62,732 nt of DNA from Ruminococcus sp. (GTDB lineage Bacteria; Bacillota; Clostridia; Oscillospirales; Ruminococcaceae), in contig JAFWTA010000043.1 in NCBI GenBank assembly GCA_017519145.1, positions 1-62,732 of the forward strand, read 5' to 3'. The number at the start of each line of letters is the position of its first letter. Position 1 is the stretch's first letter. Positions 7,115 to 16,293 of the stretch are shown one piece after another. The position numbers and the translations under genes were made by a program. Under the pieces are notes generated by a model. It did not search any database, was not told the DNA's origin, and saw only the letters and a program-made list of their open reading frames with translations.

Positions 7115-8542
7115 TTATTTGCCGCCGATCTTCTCCACCTTCATAAGGTTGGTGGTACCCGATACGCCAAGAGGAACTCCTGCGGTGATAGCCACAAGAT
7201 CCCCGTCCTCTACGAGTCTGTGGGACTCGGCAGCCTCAACAGCTGCGGCAAACAGGTCATCGGTATTGGTCTTTTCGTCGATTATGAAAGGTATAACGCC
7301 CCAGCTCATGTTCATCTGGCGGCATACCACCTCGCTCATGGTACAGCTGATTATGGGACAGCTTGGACGGTACTTTGAGATAAGTCTCGCTGTCTGTCCG
7401 CCGAGAGATACTGTGATGATAGCCCTTGCGTTGAGGTCATGGGCAGTTGTTACCGTAGCATGGGCGATAGCCTCAGCCACGGTGCCGTTCTGGTCGGCGC
7501 GTCGTGAGGAGAAGCGAGCCTTGTAGTTTATGTTGTTCTCAGTGGTCTCTGCGATGAGAGCCATGGTCTTTACAGCCTCCACAGGGTAAGCGCCTGCGGC
7601 GGTCTCACCCGACAGCATGATAGCGCTGGTGCCGTCATAGAGAGCGTTTGCAACGTCGGTTATCTCCGCACGGGTAGGACGTGGATTGGTTATCATGGAC
7701 TCCAGCATCTGTGTAGCCGTGATGACCTGCTTTCCTGCGTTGTAGCCCTTCTTGATAAGTGATTTCTGTATAGCGGGTATCTGCTCGAAGGGTATCTCGA
7801 CGCCCATGTCGCCGCGGGCTACCATTATACCGTCGGCAGCCTCGAGTATCTCGTCGATGTTCTCGACGCCGTCGGTGTTCTCTATCTTGGCGATTATCCT
7901 TACGTCGAACCAGCCGAGGCTCTGTGTGAACTTCCTGAGGTAGTTTATATCCGCAGCTGTGCGGACGAAGCTGGCGGCGATGAAGTCGAAGCCCATCTTT
8001 GAGCCGAATTCAAGGTCGTCCATGTCCCTTTCGCTGAGGTAGGGCATTGACAGCTTTACTCCGGGCACGTTTATGCCCTTGTTGTTGGAGAGGGTACCGC
8101 CGTGAACTACGCGGCAGACTATCTCGTTGGTGGTGACCTTTTCCGCAAGGAGCTCGATAACGCCGTCGTTTATGAGTATCCTTGTACCCATGCTGACGTC
8201 ACGAGGCAGCTTCTTGAAGCTGATGCTTCCCACCTTGTCGTCACACAGCACATCCTCGGTGGTGAGGGTGTAGGTGTCGCCGTCGTGTATCTCTACGGGC
8301 TTGTTGTCAACGAACTTGCCCAGACGTATCTCGGGTCCTTTTGTATCGAGGAGGGTAGCTACGGGGAGGTCAAGCTCCTTTCTGAGCTTTTCGATAACGC
8401 GGAATCGTTTTTCGTGGGTCTCATAGTCTCCGTGTGAGAAGTTGAAACGTGCAACATTCATGCCTGCCAGCATGAGCTCGCGCATGATATTCTCGTCATC
8501 GGTGGCAGGACCTATAGTGCATACTATCTTGGTCTTTCTCAT
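7115..8542 (-). CDS. pyk: Pyruvate kinase
   Basis: Converts phosphoenolpyruvate and ADP to pyruvate and ATP, the last step of glycolysis, in the cytoplasm. The 475-residue length is normal for a form without the extra C-terminal PEP-utiliser domain. It starts KTKIVCTIGPA, has the ARFNFSHG substrate-loop region, and carries the signature IIAKIEN with the Mg-binding E and the ARGDMGVEIP segment. The C-terminal allosteric domain ends GVSGTTNLMKVEKIGGK. An AGGAAG ribosome site precedes the ATG. It lies 18 bases downstream of pcrA. Its 3' end is duplicated at 6066-6160. Confidence 0.97.
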   Translation of the reverse strand: MRKTKIVCTIGPATDDENIMRELMLAGMNVARFNFSHGDYETHEKRFRVIEKLRKELDLPVATLLDTKGPEIRLGKFVDNKPVEIHDGDTYTLTTEDVLCDDKVGSISFKKLPRDVSMGTRILINDGVIELLAEKVTTNEIVCRVVHGGTLSNNKGINVPGVKLSMPYLSERDMDDLEFGSKMGFDFIAASFVRTAADINYLRKFTQSLGWFDVRIIAKIENTDGVENIDEILEAADGIMVARGDMGVEIPFEQIPAIQKSLIKKGYNAGKQVITATQMLESMITNPRPTRAEITDVANALYDGTSAIMLSGETAAGAYPVEAVKTMALIAETTENNINYKARFSSRRADQNGTVAEAIAHATVTTAHDLNARAIITVSLGGQTARLISKYRPSCPIISCTMSEVVCRQMNMSWGVIPFIIDEKTNTDDLFAAAVEAAESHRLVEDGDLVAITAGVPLGVSGTTNLMKVEKIGGK

Positions 8543-8560
8543 AAAATCACTTCCTGTATA

Positions 8561-10918
8561 TCAGAGCTTTTTAAGCTTTGCGTAATTTGCCATTATCTTC
8601 TTTGTGCCCACCTTGTCGAAGGCTATCTCCAGCATGGAATCATTGGACATGGGAGTTACGGAAACTATAACGCCCTCGCCGAAAATGCTGTGGGATACCT
8701 TTTCTCCTGCGGTATATGTAACTGCTTCTCTGGGAGCTGAGCTTGCCTTTTTGCTTCTTGCGAGCTGCTGCTGGAGAGTTGCCGAGCGAACCTCGGTAAC
8801 GGACTTGTCGTTCTCCTCAAGGTGCTTTTTCATAGCGGCGGCATTGTCATGCTTTTCGATGAGCTCACTGCCTATCTCGCGCATGAAGCGTGAGGTGACA
8901 TTGCGCTGTGTCTGACCGAATATCATACGCTGGCTGGCGTTGGTAAGGTAGAGGCGCTTCTTGGCACGGGTGATGGCGACGTAAGCAAGACGTCTTTCCT
9001 CCTCCATGTCGTCCTCGCTGTCGAAGGAGCGTGAGCTGGGGAAGATACCGTCGTCCATGCCCACTACGAATATATTGTCATACTCCAGACCCTTTGCGGA
9101 GTGAATGGTCATGAGAGTTACCTTGTCATCGCTTCCGTCGTCGCGGTCAGCCTCTGTGTAGAGGGCTACCTCCTCAAGGAAGCCTCCGAGGGTAGGCTCC
9201 TCAGCCTGTTCCATGTACTGAGCCATGGAGGTGCGGAGCTCCTGTACGTTCTCTATTTTTGTCTCTGCATTCTCCAGAGCCTTCAGGCTGTCAAGATAGC
9301 CCGTCTTGTCAAGGAGTACGTCGAGGAATTCGTCAAGGGGAAGCTCCTCTGACTTTTCTGTAAGGAACTCGAACATCTGATAGGCGCTTCTGAGAGCTGT
9401 GACCTTCTTGGAAAGGGGAGCGTACTCCTCGCAGTTCTTCAGCACCTCAAATGGTGATATTTTCAGGTCGCGGCTGATATCCTCGATAACTGTGAGGGTA
9501 GAGTCTCCGATGCCGCGCTTTGGCTCGTTGATAATGCGCCTGAAGCGGAGTATATCGTTATGGTTGTTGATAAAGCTGAGGTATGAGGTAACGTCCTTTA
9601 TCTCCTTGCGGTCGTAGAATCGCATACCGCCGTAAACTCTGTAAGGTATGCCGCACTTTACCAGCATACGCTCGATGGAGTTGGACTGTGCGTTCATGCG
9701 GTAGAGGACAGCATTGTCGGAATAGCGTCCTGTCTCCTTATAGGAAGCGAGGATGGTATCCGCCACGAACTTAGCCTCGTCGGTCTCGTCCACAGCCTTG
9801 TACCAGTACACCTTGTCGCCCTGCTCGCCGGATGTCCAGAGGGTCTTGGGCTTTCTGCCGTTGTTGTTGCTGATAACGGAGTTTGCGGCGTTGAGTATGG
9901 TCTGCGTAGAGCGGTAATTCTGCTCGAGACGAATGACCTTTGCGCCCTCGAACTGCTCCTCGAAGCCGAGAATGTTCTCGATATTTGCGCCGCGGAACTT
10001 GTATATGCTCTGGTCGTCATCGCCCACTACGCACAGGTTCTTGTGTCCGCCCGAAAGGAGGGATACAAGTCTGAACTGTACATGGTTGGTGTCCTGATAC
10101 TCGTCCACCATTATGTACTTGAAGCGGCTTCTGTACTTTTCCAGCACCTCGGGGAACTTCTCGAAAAGCTCTACGGTGAGGACGAGTATATCGTCGAAAT
10201 CCACTGCGTTTGCAGCTCTCATGCGCTCCTGATACAGGGCGTAGAGCTTGGATATCATCTTCTTGCGGTAGTCCTGACCTGCCTCAGCGCGGAGCTCTGC
10301 GGGAGTGATCATCTTGTCCTTTGCAAAGCTTATCTCGCCCAGTACAGCCTTGGGAGCAAGCTGCTTTTCGGAAACGTCCAGCTCGCCCATGACATTCTTT
10401 ATCATTCGCTGGCTGTCGTCGGAGTCATATATAGTGAAGTCCCTGCCGTAGCCGAGGGCTTCTATCTCGCTCCTGAGTATTCTTACGCAGGCTGAATGGA
10501 AGGTGGAGGCATGGATATTCAGAGCCTCCTCGCCCAGCATTGCGGAGAGTCTCTCCTTCAGCTCGCCTGCCGCCTTGTTGGTAAAGGTGATGGCGAGGAT
10601 ATTCCACGGGCGCACAGGGTCAACGGCGACGATGTCCCTGAGGGTATCGAAGTCGTCGGTCCTGCCCTCTGCGTACTCCTTCAGGAAGGCGATATCATCG
10701 TCATTTCCCTGACGGGAGGTATCGAAGTAGGCATTGCCGAAGTTTATCATATTCGCGATACGGTTTACTATCACCGTGGTCTTTCCGCTTCCTGCGCCTG
10801 CAAGCACAAGAACGGGACCGTTCACAGTGAAAACAGCCTCCTGCTGCATATCGTTCATACGGCTGAAATATCGTTTCAGCGCTGCCTGTTTTGCTGAATT
10901 GTAAGAATTAGTGTCCAT
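8561..10918 (-). CDS. pcrA: ATP-dependent DNA helicase, UvrD/PcrA type
   Basis: A superfamily 1A 3'-5' helicase acting in DNA repair and in clearing proteins from DNA. Seen motifs: N-terminal Q-motif region, Walker A AGAGSGKTT near residue 43, motif II DEYQDTN, GDDDQSIYKFRGA (motif III), QNYRST (motif IV), and the VTLMTIHSAKGLEYD and AYVAITRAKKRLY motifs (V and VI). The end has the KVSHSIFGEGVIVSV segment typical of PcrA C-termini, which bind RNA polymerase in Bacillus. At 785 residues it is close to the usual length. GGAGAT precedes the ATG. Confidence 0.95.
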   Translation of the reverse strand: MDTNSYNSAKQAALKRYFSRMNDMQQEAVFTVNGPVLVLAGAGSGKTTVIVNRIANMINFGNAYFDTSRQGNDDDIAFLKEYAEGRTDDFDTLRDIVAVDPVRPWNILAITFTNKAAGELKERLSAMLGEEALNIHASTFHSACVRILRSEIEALGYGRDFTIYDSDDSQRMIKNVMGELDVSEKQLAPKAVLGEISFAKDKMITPAELRAEAGQDYRKKMISKLYALYQERMRAANAVDFDDILVLTVELFEKFPEVLEKYRSRFKYIMVDEYQDTNHVQFRLVSLLSGGHKNLCVVGDDDQSIYKFRGANIENILGFEEQFEGAKVIRLEQNYRSTQTILNAANSVISNNNGRKPKTLWTSGEQGDKVYWYKAVDETDEAKFVADTILASYKETGRYSDNAVLYRMNAQSNSIERMLVKCGIPYRVYGGMRFYDRKEIKDVTSYLSFINNHNDILRFRRIINEPKRGIGDSTLTVIEDISRDLKISPFEVLKNCEEYAPLSKKVTALRSAYQMFEFLTEKSEELPLDEFLDVLLDKTGYLDSLKALENAETKIENVQELRTSMAQYMEQAEEPTLGGFLEEVALYTEADRDDGSDDKVTLMTIHSAKGLEYDNIFVVGMDDGIFPSSRSFDSEDDMEEERRLAYVAITRAKKRLYLTNASQRMIFGQTQRNVTSRFMREIGSELIEKHDNAAAMKKHLEENDKSVTEVRSATLQQQLARSKKASSAPREAVTYTAGEKVSHSIFGEGVIVSVTPMSNDSMLEIAFDKVGTKKIMANYAKLKKL

Positions 10919-11010
10919 AAAAAGATCTCCATATACGCTATTTAGTACTTAAAAAGTATGCAATGGCACACTTTGGTAAACTTTAAATGTTTATATTTTG
11001 GGATAAATAT

Positions 11011-11039
11011 ATTATATCACATTTGTCAATGCTTGAAAA
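11011..11039 (-). promoter_or_regulatory. Promoter of pcrA-pyk unit
   Basis: TATAAT (11011-11016, minus strand) with an upstream TG gives an extended -10, and TTTTCA lies 17 bases further upstream as a weak -35. It points at pcrA. Confidence 0.6.
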
Positions 11040-11136
11040 GACCTCGGGGGAATTTTTTTCATATAATTGTATAATAATATCCTGTCACAGCGGAATTGCT
11101 GCCGCGGAAAAAACTGCGGACATCATTTCCGTGGAT

Positions 11137-11165
11137 TTGACAGCCTGCCGTTGCTGTGATATACT
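11137..11165 (+). promoter_or_regulatory. Promoter of the helical-repeat protein gene
   Basis: TTGACA and TATACT separated by 17 bases, about 45 bases before the start codon at 11211. Confidence 0.75.
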
Positions 11166-11210
11166 TGAAAAAACGAAACTGTCATTGATCTTCCGAAAGG
11201 GAGGGGATTT

Positions 11211-12728
11211 ATGTTATTCAGCAAAAAGTCAGGCGGCAAGCCCATTGCAGACAAGGAAATAGATTGGTATCGGGAGCGTACGGACTTTGATCCCGAAAGC
11301 AGCAGATATTGCTTCGCCGTGCTTTATTCTGCCCTCGATCATAAGCCTTCCCCGCGGCAGCTAAGATATATCGGCGATGAAGCCGCAAGGCTCATCAGCG
11401 GCATGGACCCCTTTTTTGTGCAGAGCGTGATGCACACTCTCGGCAGCTCCGGCGGAAAAATAAACACCTCATCATGGCAGCGGCACTGCTCGCCCGAGGG
11501 ATACCGAGCGCTGCTTATCTGCGGCACTGTACACCCCAACGGATATCTGCGCGAACACTGCCTGAAATTGCTGGCAGATGATAAAAAAGTGCTCCGTTTC
11601 GTCCTTCTGCGAATGAATGACTGGGTGCCGCAGATACGTCATACGGCATGGGATATACTTCGTCGGCAGCTCAGACAAGGAATGCCTGTGGGTGATATCA
11701 TTCAGGCAATGCCCTTTGTGGAATTTGTCCGCCGCGGAATGCGCGCTCAGAGAGATGAAGGATTCTCCATGGAGGAGCTGGATAGGGTGCTGATGGAGAT
11801 ATTCGCAGAAAATGCCGAGACTGTCATGAGAAGCCCCATACGGCTGCGCCGCTTGTGTTATAGAGTGTTTATGCTCCATCCGCAGCAGGATGACCGCGAG
11901 TTGCTGCTGAGCTTTATACGCAGGGAGCGCGACGGTGCTCAGCGAAGCGCATTGATGCGGTTTTACATGAATACTGCCGAAAGGCCGCTCTCAGCAGAGC
12001 TGGTCGATGAGTTCAGCCGTGATAAATACTGGCGCAGCCGCCTTGACGCCTGTGAGTACCGCATGAAGGTGTCGGGATACTGGGAGGGGATGGAGGAGCT
12101 GCTTTTGTCTTCTCATTATCCCATCCGCGGATTTGCCGAGTATTATCTTGATAAAAACGGCTTTGATACACTCATGTACTGCCGCAGTCATCTGCCTGAT
12201 ACGATTCATGCACTGTGTGATATCGGCAGCCGCGATGATATAGAGATTATCCGCCCGTATCTGGAGTCGCATCCCTGTGAAGCTCTTGCGGCACTGGTAA
12301 GGCTTGGTGCCGGGGACAGCAAGGAGCTTGTATGGAAAGCAATGCACAGCGGCGATACGAAGCTTGAAAAGGCCGCGTATCGACTTGCGGGCTCCGTCCT
12401 GCGTTATACGAGAGCTGAGCTGCTGAACGAAATAAAAAAAGAGTCGGATCCTCATCGGTGCTGGCGGCTTATAAGCCTGATGATGAAGGATGCCGACAGC
12501 GAGCTCCTGCCCATACTCATACGGCTGGTTCGGGAGTACAGCCATAGCCGTTCCGATATCATAGCGATGATAGAACGGCTTACATATTATCGCCTTGGCG
12601 GCCATTATGCAGTTCTGGTCTCACAGGAGCTTCACGATGAGATCACCGAGGCGCTTGAAGATGCAGGGAGCAGTATCCCGTCGGATCTGAAAAGGTATAT
12701 CCTTTGTTCGATGCGTGTGATGTCATAA
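11211..12728 (+). CDS. Helical-repeat (HEAT-like) protein of unknown function
   Basis: A 505-residue soluble protein with no signal peptide. Much of it is made of amphipathic helix pairs; the stretch LLADDKKVLRFVLLRMNDWV followed by IRHTAWDILRRQL looks like HEAT-type repeats, which suggests a protein-binding scaffold. I recognise no named family or enzyme motif. It has its own promoter and a GGGAGGGG ribosome site, and it ends before a strong terminator, so it is a single-gene unit. It lies back to back with the pcrA-pyk operon. The role is unknown. Confidence 0.75.
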   Translation: MLFSKKSGGKPIADKEIDWYRERTDFDPESSRYCFAVLYSALDHKPSPRQLRYIGDEAARLISGMDPFFVQSVMHTLGSSGGKINTSSWQRHCSPEGYRALLICGTVHPNGYLREHCLKLLADDKKVLRFVLLRMNDWVPQIRHTAWDILRRQLRQGMPVGDIIQAMPFVEFVRRGMRAQRDEGFSMEELDRVLMEIFAENAETVMRSPIRLRRLCYRVFMLHPQQDDRELLLSFIRRERDGAQRSALMRFYMNTAERPLSAELVDEFSRDKYWRSRLDACEYRMKVSGYWEGMEELLLSSHYPIRGFAEYYLDKNGFDTLMYCRSHLPDTIHALCDIGSRDDIEIIRPYLESHPCEALAALVRLGAGDSKELVWKAMHSGDTKLEKAAYRLAGSVLRYTRAELLNEIKKESDPHRCWRLISLMMKDADSELLPILIRLVREYSHSRSDIIAMIERLTYYRLGGHYAVLVSQELHDEITEALEDAGSSIPSDLKRYILCSMRVMS

Positions 12729-12753
12729 ATGAAAGCTGACAGCTAAAGGAAAA

Positions 12754-12799
12754 GCCTGCGGATGATGAAAGCTTTTCATCGCTCCGCAGGCATATTTTT
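12754..12799 (+). terminator. Terminator after the helical-repeat gene
   Basis: A GCCTGCGGA/TCCGCAGGC stem with a further inner GATGAAA/TTTCATC pairing is followed by ATTTTTA. Confidence 0.85.
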
Positions 12800-12821
12800 A
12801 TGAAAACTTCTGTGTAAATAA

Positions 12822-12849
12822 AAATCCCGACAGTTTCCTGTCGGGATTT
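12822..12849 (-). terminator. Terminator after tRNA-Gln
   Basis: The perfect stem AAATCCCGACAG/CTGTCGGGATTT starts two bases beyond the CCA end of the tRNA, with T-rich sequence beyond it on the minus strand. Confidence 0.85.
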
Positions 12850-12851
12850 AC

Positions 12852-12927
12852 TGGTTGGGGTGGAAGGATTTGAACCCTCGAAATAACGGAGTCAGAGTCC
12901 GCTGCCTTACCACTTGGCGACACCCCA
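12852..12927 (-). tRNA. tRNA-Gln (anticodon CUG)
   Basis: The minus strand folds into a full cloverleaf: a seven-pair TGGGGTG/CACCCCA acceptor stem, a D-loop with AAGTGGTAAGG, and a five-pair anticodon stem around the loop CTCTGAC (anticodon CTG, reading CAG codons). The TTCAAAT T-loop is present. Discriminator A and the CCA end are encoded. The identity matches the usual tRNA-Gln pattern. It has its own consensus promoter and terminator. Confidence 0.95.
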
Positions 12928-12956
12928 ATATATGCGCTGAATTATTCAGCTTTATT

Positions 12957-12985
12957 ATTATATCACTGCTGAGAGCGATTGTCAA
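12957..12985 (-). promoter_or_regulatory. Consensus promoter of tRNA-Gln
   Basis: A perfect TTGACA, 17 bases, then a perfect TATAAT on the minus strand, about 30 bases before the tRNA. Confidence 0.92.
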
Positions 12986-13027
12986 TAGAAAAAATATATT
13001 TTTATTATTTAACTTTATCTTGCGGTG

Positions 13028-13211
13028 GAAAAGCAGCAGCTCCCGCGTTAAAATGACCGACCGCAGGAGCGCGCTTTTCGCATATAAATACATTTTTCTT
13101 TCTTACTTGCTTACTTTCTTTTGAACTGCCTCTATGTAAACGTCGGGAGCTCCGACGGTATCACCTGTACAGCTTACGGGCTGTTCTGCCGAGCGGTCTT
13201 ATCTTTGCTGT
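13028..13211 (-). ncRNA. Candidate structured RNA, identity unknown
   Basis: A strong minus-strand promoter (13218-13246) fires into a stretch without a credible ORF. The predicted RNA holds an ACAGC/GCTGT hairpin, a CGTCGG/CCGACG hairpin, an A/G-rich single-stranded stretch, and a long hairpin at 13028-13080 (GAAAAGC...GCTCCTGCG pairing with CGCGGGAGC...GCTTTTC). I do not recognise the SRP, RNase P or tmRNA signatures. A 6S-like RNA or a leader of the tRNA unit are possibilities. The 3' end is uncertain. Confidence 0.45.
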
Positions 13212-13217
13212 ACTCTT

Positions 13218-13246
13218 ATTATACCTCACGGAGAGCCGCGATACAA
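13218..13246 (-). promoter_or_regulatory. Promoter upstream of intergenic RNA candidate
   Basis: TTGTAT and a perfect TATAAT are spaced 17 bases apart on the minus strand, with no gene start within 280 bases downstream. Confidence 0.7.
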
Positions 13247-13366
13247 TAACAGGAAAATGCCGATATAAAAACGATTTGACTGCTATTTCCTTACGCTGCG
13301 GTTTCATCGCCTTACGATTTTCTTAAAATATTACAGAATTCTTTCGTGATCCCATAAAAGCACGAT

Positions 13367-13402
13367 GCCCCGAGGCAGTTCGCAGACCGCTTCGGGGCAA
13401 AA
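13367..13402 (-). terminator. Terminator after the CotH-dockerin gene
   Basis: A GCCCCGAGGC/GCTTCGGGGC stem just past the stop codon of the minus-strand gene. Confidence 0.75.
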
Positions 13403-13412
13403 ACTATATGTA

Positions 13413-16118
13413 TCAGTTGCTTGTCTCTTCAATGAGAGCTCTTCTCATGGCGATAAGGTCAAATACGTCGATAACGCCGTCCTGAGCCATATCGGCTTTT
13501 TCCGGACTTGCAAGCTCTGCGCTGCTGTCCGCAAGGAGCCACTTCTGAAGGAGCACCAGATCGCTTACGTTGAACTGTCCGTCGCTGTTGACGTCGCCGA
13601 TGACTTCTTCAGCGGCTTCGCCTTCATAGACAGCCTTTACAGTTGCGTCTGCGCTGAGTTTAATGCTTATCTCAGCGGAATTCCTGTCGCCCTCGGTTAT
13701 CTCTGCGCCGTTTATTACCCAGTGTGAGAAGGTCTTCCCCTCCTCGGGAACGGCTGTGAGAGCAACATCGTAATCGGAGTGGTACTTGCCGCTCCATTCC
13801 GAGGTCTTGCCAAGGTCGAGGGTATTGAGCTTTATACCGCCGCAGTCGGCGTTGTTGCTGACTGTGAGGGTGTGGGGCTCTGAGGAGAGCTTCATAGCCG
13901 ACCTTGTAGTGCGCTCTGCATAGGAGAAGCGCTGAGCATAGAAGTTGGTAACAGTGGATATCTCGCTTTCAAAGCGTCTTTCTCCGTTGGAGCCCGAAAG
14001 GCTGTTTGACTGGAAACGTGCAAATGTATCGGCTACCTGCTGCTTGTAGGTGTTCTTATACCAGCTGATAACTTCCTTTGTCCTGTCGGGGGTGAAGTTA
14101 TAGTTGCCGAGGTCCATCATCGTCCTTGAGAAGCCAAGACGGAACTCATCATTTTTCATGAGGCTGATGAACAGATTTGCCAGCTCGTTGTTGGTGCTGC
14201 TGAGTCTGCTGTAGCAGTTTGCGTTGACAGCCTTGTCTGCGGAGCCGTAAAGCCCCTGTCCCGACTCGGTATCAAAGAGTATCATGCGCCATTTTCCGTC
14301 GGCATAGGGATTTGTCTCGTCGATGGTATCGGCGCGCCATGCAGCGTAGTTGCGCTGAGGCCAGTCTGCATTAGCCCAGTATATCTGAGCTGCGAAGTAG
14401 TCCATAAAGCCCTGTATATCCACCTTGTTACAGAACTCCTCATAGGAGATGCTGCCGTCGGCAGCACCCTTGCAGAGCTGGCTCCAGTCCTGCTGGTCGG
14501 CTTCGGAGCCGTCCTCCAGCTCGCCGTTCTTTATCATGGCGATATCGCTTTTCTTCACGCCGTAATGCTCGCTGAGGTAAGAGGTGCTTATCCTCTCCAT
14601 GAGCTGATATATGCCCCAGAATTCGCCGTCGATAAAGACTATGCACTCGGTGACTGCCTGATGTGCGAAAGCTCTGTCGGCAACAAGGGACTGATTTATG
14701 CTGTCGCGGAAAAATGCGAAGGTATTGTCATTTCCGCCGTTTCTGAGAACGAGTCCGTCATACTTCTTGACAGCCTTGCCGTTCTTTGCTTTTACTGATG
14801 TTCCGTTGAAGAAATCATAGCTGAACTCCGAAGCGCCGTACTCCTGACGGGTGTATACATTGAAGCTCTTCTGGGGGAGGCATCTTGAGTAGTTGCCTTT
14901 GATGCGTATTCCCACGTTCTCCTCGAGGATCTTTTCGCCGTCCTCGAACAGGGTGAAGTGAGCGGGACGCTCCCACTCCTTTCCTCTCTGTGTGTAGTTT
15001 GCGGCTATCTCCCACACATTGGGAGCTCTCTTGGGCTCGACTCTGCCCTCGGGACCGCCGTGCTCCTCGGGACCTGCGTGTTCCTCGGGCTTTTCGCCCT
15101 CCTTGGGCTTGTCCTCTTCCTTCGGGGGATCATCCTGCTTTTCGCCGCCGTAGACCTTACCGAGGCAGTAAATGCCCTTGTCATAGTCAAAGAGATTATC
15201 GGGGTCGGTGACGAGGGACACCACCTTCATTTTTGGATAATAACCCGAATTTGTCTTTCCTATGAAGTAGGTCTTGGTGACGGGCTGGCTGATATTGCCC
15301 TCGCTGTCGATGGACACAGCACGGATGACGGCTGCCTTGTCCACGCTGTCACGGGGAGCTTCGGCGTTATTGGGGACTATGTCCCTTCTTGCACTGAGAC
15401 GGTTCTCAGTGTCGGACATATCGTTTATGGTTATGGGCGCGGTGTATTTTTCCGACTCCGCCGTAGGGTCGCTGCCGTCAGTGGTGTAGTAGACTGTGCA
15501 GCCCTCGTCTGCGGAGAGAGAAAGGGTGAAGCTGCTGTCGTAGAAGCCGCTGTCCTTGGAGAATACGGGCTGATGGACCGCATTGCTGCCCTCGGGAGCA
15601 GTATTTGCCTGAGCAGGTGAGCAGCTGAGCTCATAGAATTCGCCGCTGCCGTCGGGGTACTGTCCGTAAGAGGTATCTGCGGCAAGAGCACCGAAGGTCA
15701 GGGTGTCAACTGTATTGCCCTGAGGGTCGGTGAGAACCAGTGTCTCGCCGGATGCAGAGAGCCCGAATGGAGCCACTCTGCTGTCTGTGAGAGCACCGTC
15801 GCTGTCGCAGAGTATGAGAAGTCTCTCGCCTGCGGCGACCTTTGTGCCCTCGGGGATAACGTAGAGATAGGGCTTTTCGGCTTTGTCGGAGAGTCCCCAG
15901 CCGGAAAGGTCTGCGGCGCTGCTGCCGCCGTTGTAGAGCTCTATCCAGTCGAAGAACTGTCCGCTGCCTGTGTCGTATGAATTGTTCTTAGAGCAGACCT
16001 CGTTTATGGTCATACCGCTCTTTGTTTCGGCTGAGGCAGGGAGGTAGGCGGAGGTCTGCATAATCAGACCGAGACAGACCAGCCCCGCAGCCGTTCTGAG
16101 TTTAAAGTGATTTTTCAT
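13413..16118 (-). CDS. Secreted CotH-kinase-like protein with lamin-tail domain and dockerin
   Basis: A 901-residue exported protein. Signal peptide to about residue 30, a lamin-tail domain (INEVCSKNN...FDWIELYN), and a chitobiase C-terminal-like beta domain (YYTTDGSDPT) near 210. Then the CotH region: VGIRIKGNYSR, a QLMERIS helix and the WRMILFDTESG metal-binding segment, as in spore-coat kinase CotH. A Pro/Glu-rich charged insert interrupts the region near residue 330. Next come an InlB-like beta repeat (FSHWVINGAEITEGD) and a C-terminal type I dockerin with two Ca-binding repeats. Such proteins are known from Ruminococcus cellulosomes; the substrate is unknown. CAGGAGG precedes the ATG. 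Transcribed divergently from the large dockerin gene at 16653. Confidence 0.9.
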   Translation of the reverse strand: MKNHFKLRTAAGLVCLGLIMQTSAYLPASAETKSGMTINEVCSKNNSYDTGSGQFFDWIELYNGGSSAADLSGWGLSDKAEKPYLYVIPEGTKVAAGERLLILCDSDGALTDSRVAPFGLSASGETLVLTDPQGNTVDTLTFGALAADTSYGQYPDGSGEFYELSCSPAQANTAPEGSNAVHQPVFSKDSGFYDSSFTLSLSADEGCTVYYTTDGSDPTAESEKYTAPITINDMSDTENRLSARRDIVPNNAEAPRDSVDKAAVIRAVSIDSEGNISQPVTKTYFIGKTNSGYYPKMKVVSLVTDPDNLFDYDKGIYCLGKVYGGEKQDDPPKEEDKPKEGEKPEEHAGPEEHGGPEGRVEPKRAPNVWEIAANYTQRGKEWERPAHFTLFEDGEKILEENVGIRIKGNYSRCLPQKSFNVYTRQEYGASEFSYDFFNGTSVKAKNGKAVKKYDGLVLRNGGNDNTFAFFRDSINQSLVADRAFAHQAVTECIVFIDGEFWGIYQLMERISTSYLSEHYGVKKSDIAMIKNGELEDGSEADQQDWSQLCKGAADGSISYEEFCNKVDIQGFMDYFAAQIYWANADWPQRNYAAWRADTIDETNPYADGKWRMILFDTESGQGLYGSADKAVNANCYSRLSSTNNELANLFISLMKNDEFRLGFSRTMMDLGNYNFTPDRTKEVISWYKNTYKQQVADTFARFQSNSLSGSNGERRFESEISTVTNFYAQRFSYAERTTRSAMKLSSEPHTLTVSNNADCGGIKLNTLDLGKTSEWSGKYHSDYDVALTAVPEEGKTFSHWVINGAEITEGDRNSAEISIKLSADATVKAVYEGEAAEEVIGDVNSDGQFNVSDLVLLQKWLLADSSAELASPEKADMAQDGVIDVFDLIAMRRALIEETSN

Positions 16119-16264
16119 GTTTTCCTCCTGATAATTTGGCGCCCATCGGTTATTATATCTCTTTATTCCGTGTCCGATGGAGGCTCTGACGGTATCAGTG
16201 TTCCGTATGAGAAATAGTTAGTCTCGGTGATCTGTATTTTTTTCTGCGATCAGACTTTTTATGT

Positions 16265-16293
16265 ATTATAACATATTCGTTTGGAAAATGCAA
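16265..16293 (-). promoter_or_regulatory. Promoter of the CotH-dockerin gene
   Basis: TTGCAT, 17 bases, TATAAT on the minus strand, leaving a leader of about 140 bases. The rest of the 534-base divergent intergenic region (16294-16555) shows no ORF and no structure I can name. Confidence 0.75.

Noticed and set aside
13028-13246. RNase P, SRP RNA or tmRNA for the RNA before tRNA-Gln
   Set aside because: The conserved core words of these RNAs could not be found, so only an unnamed candidate RNA is reported.
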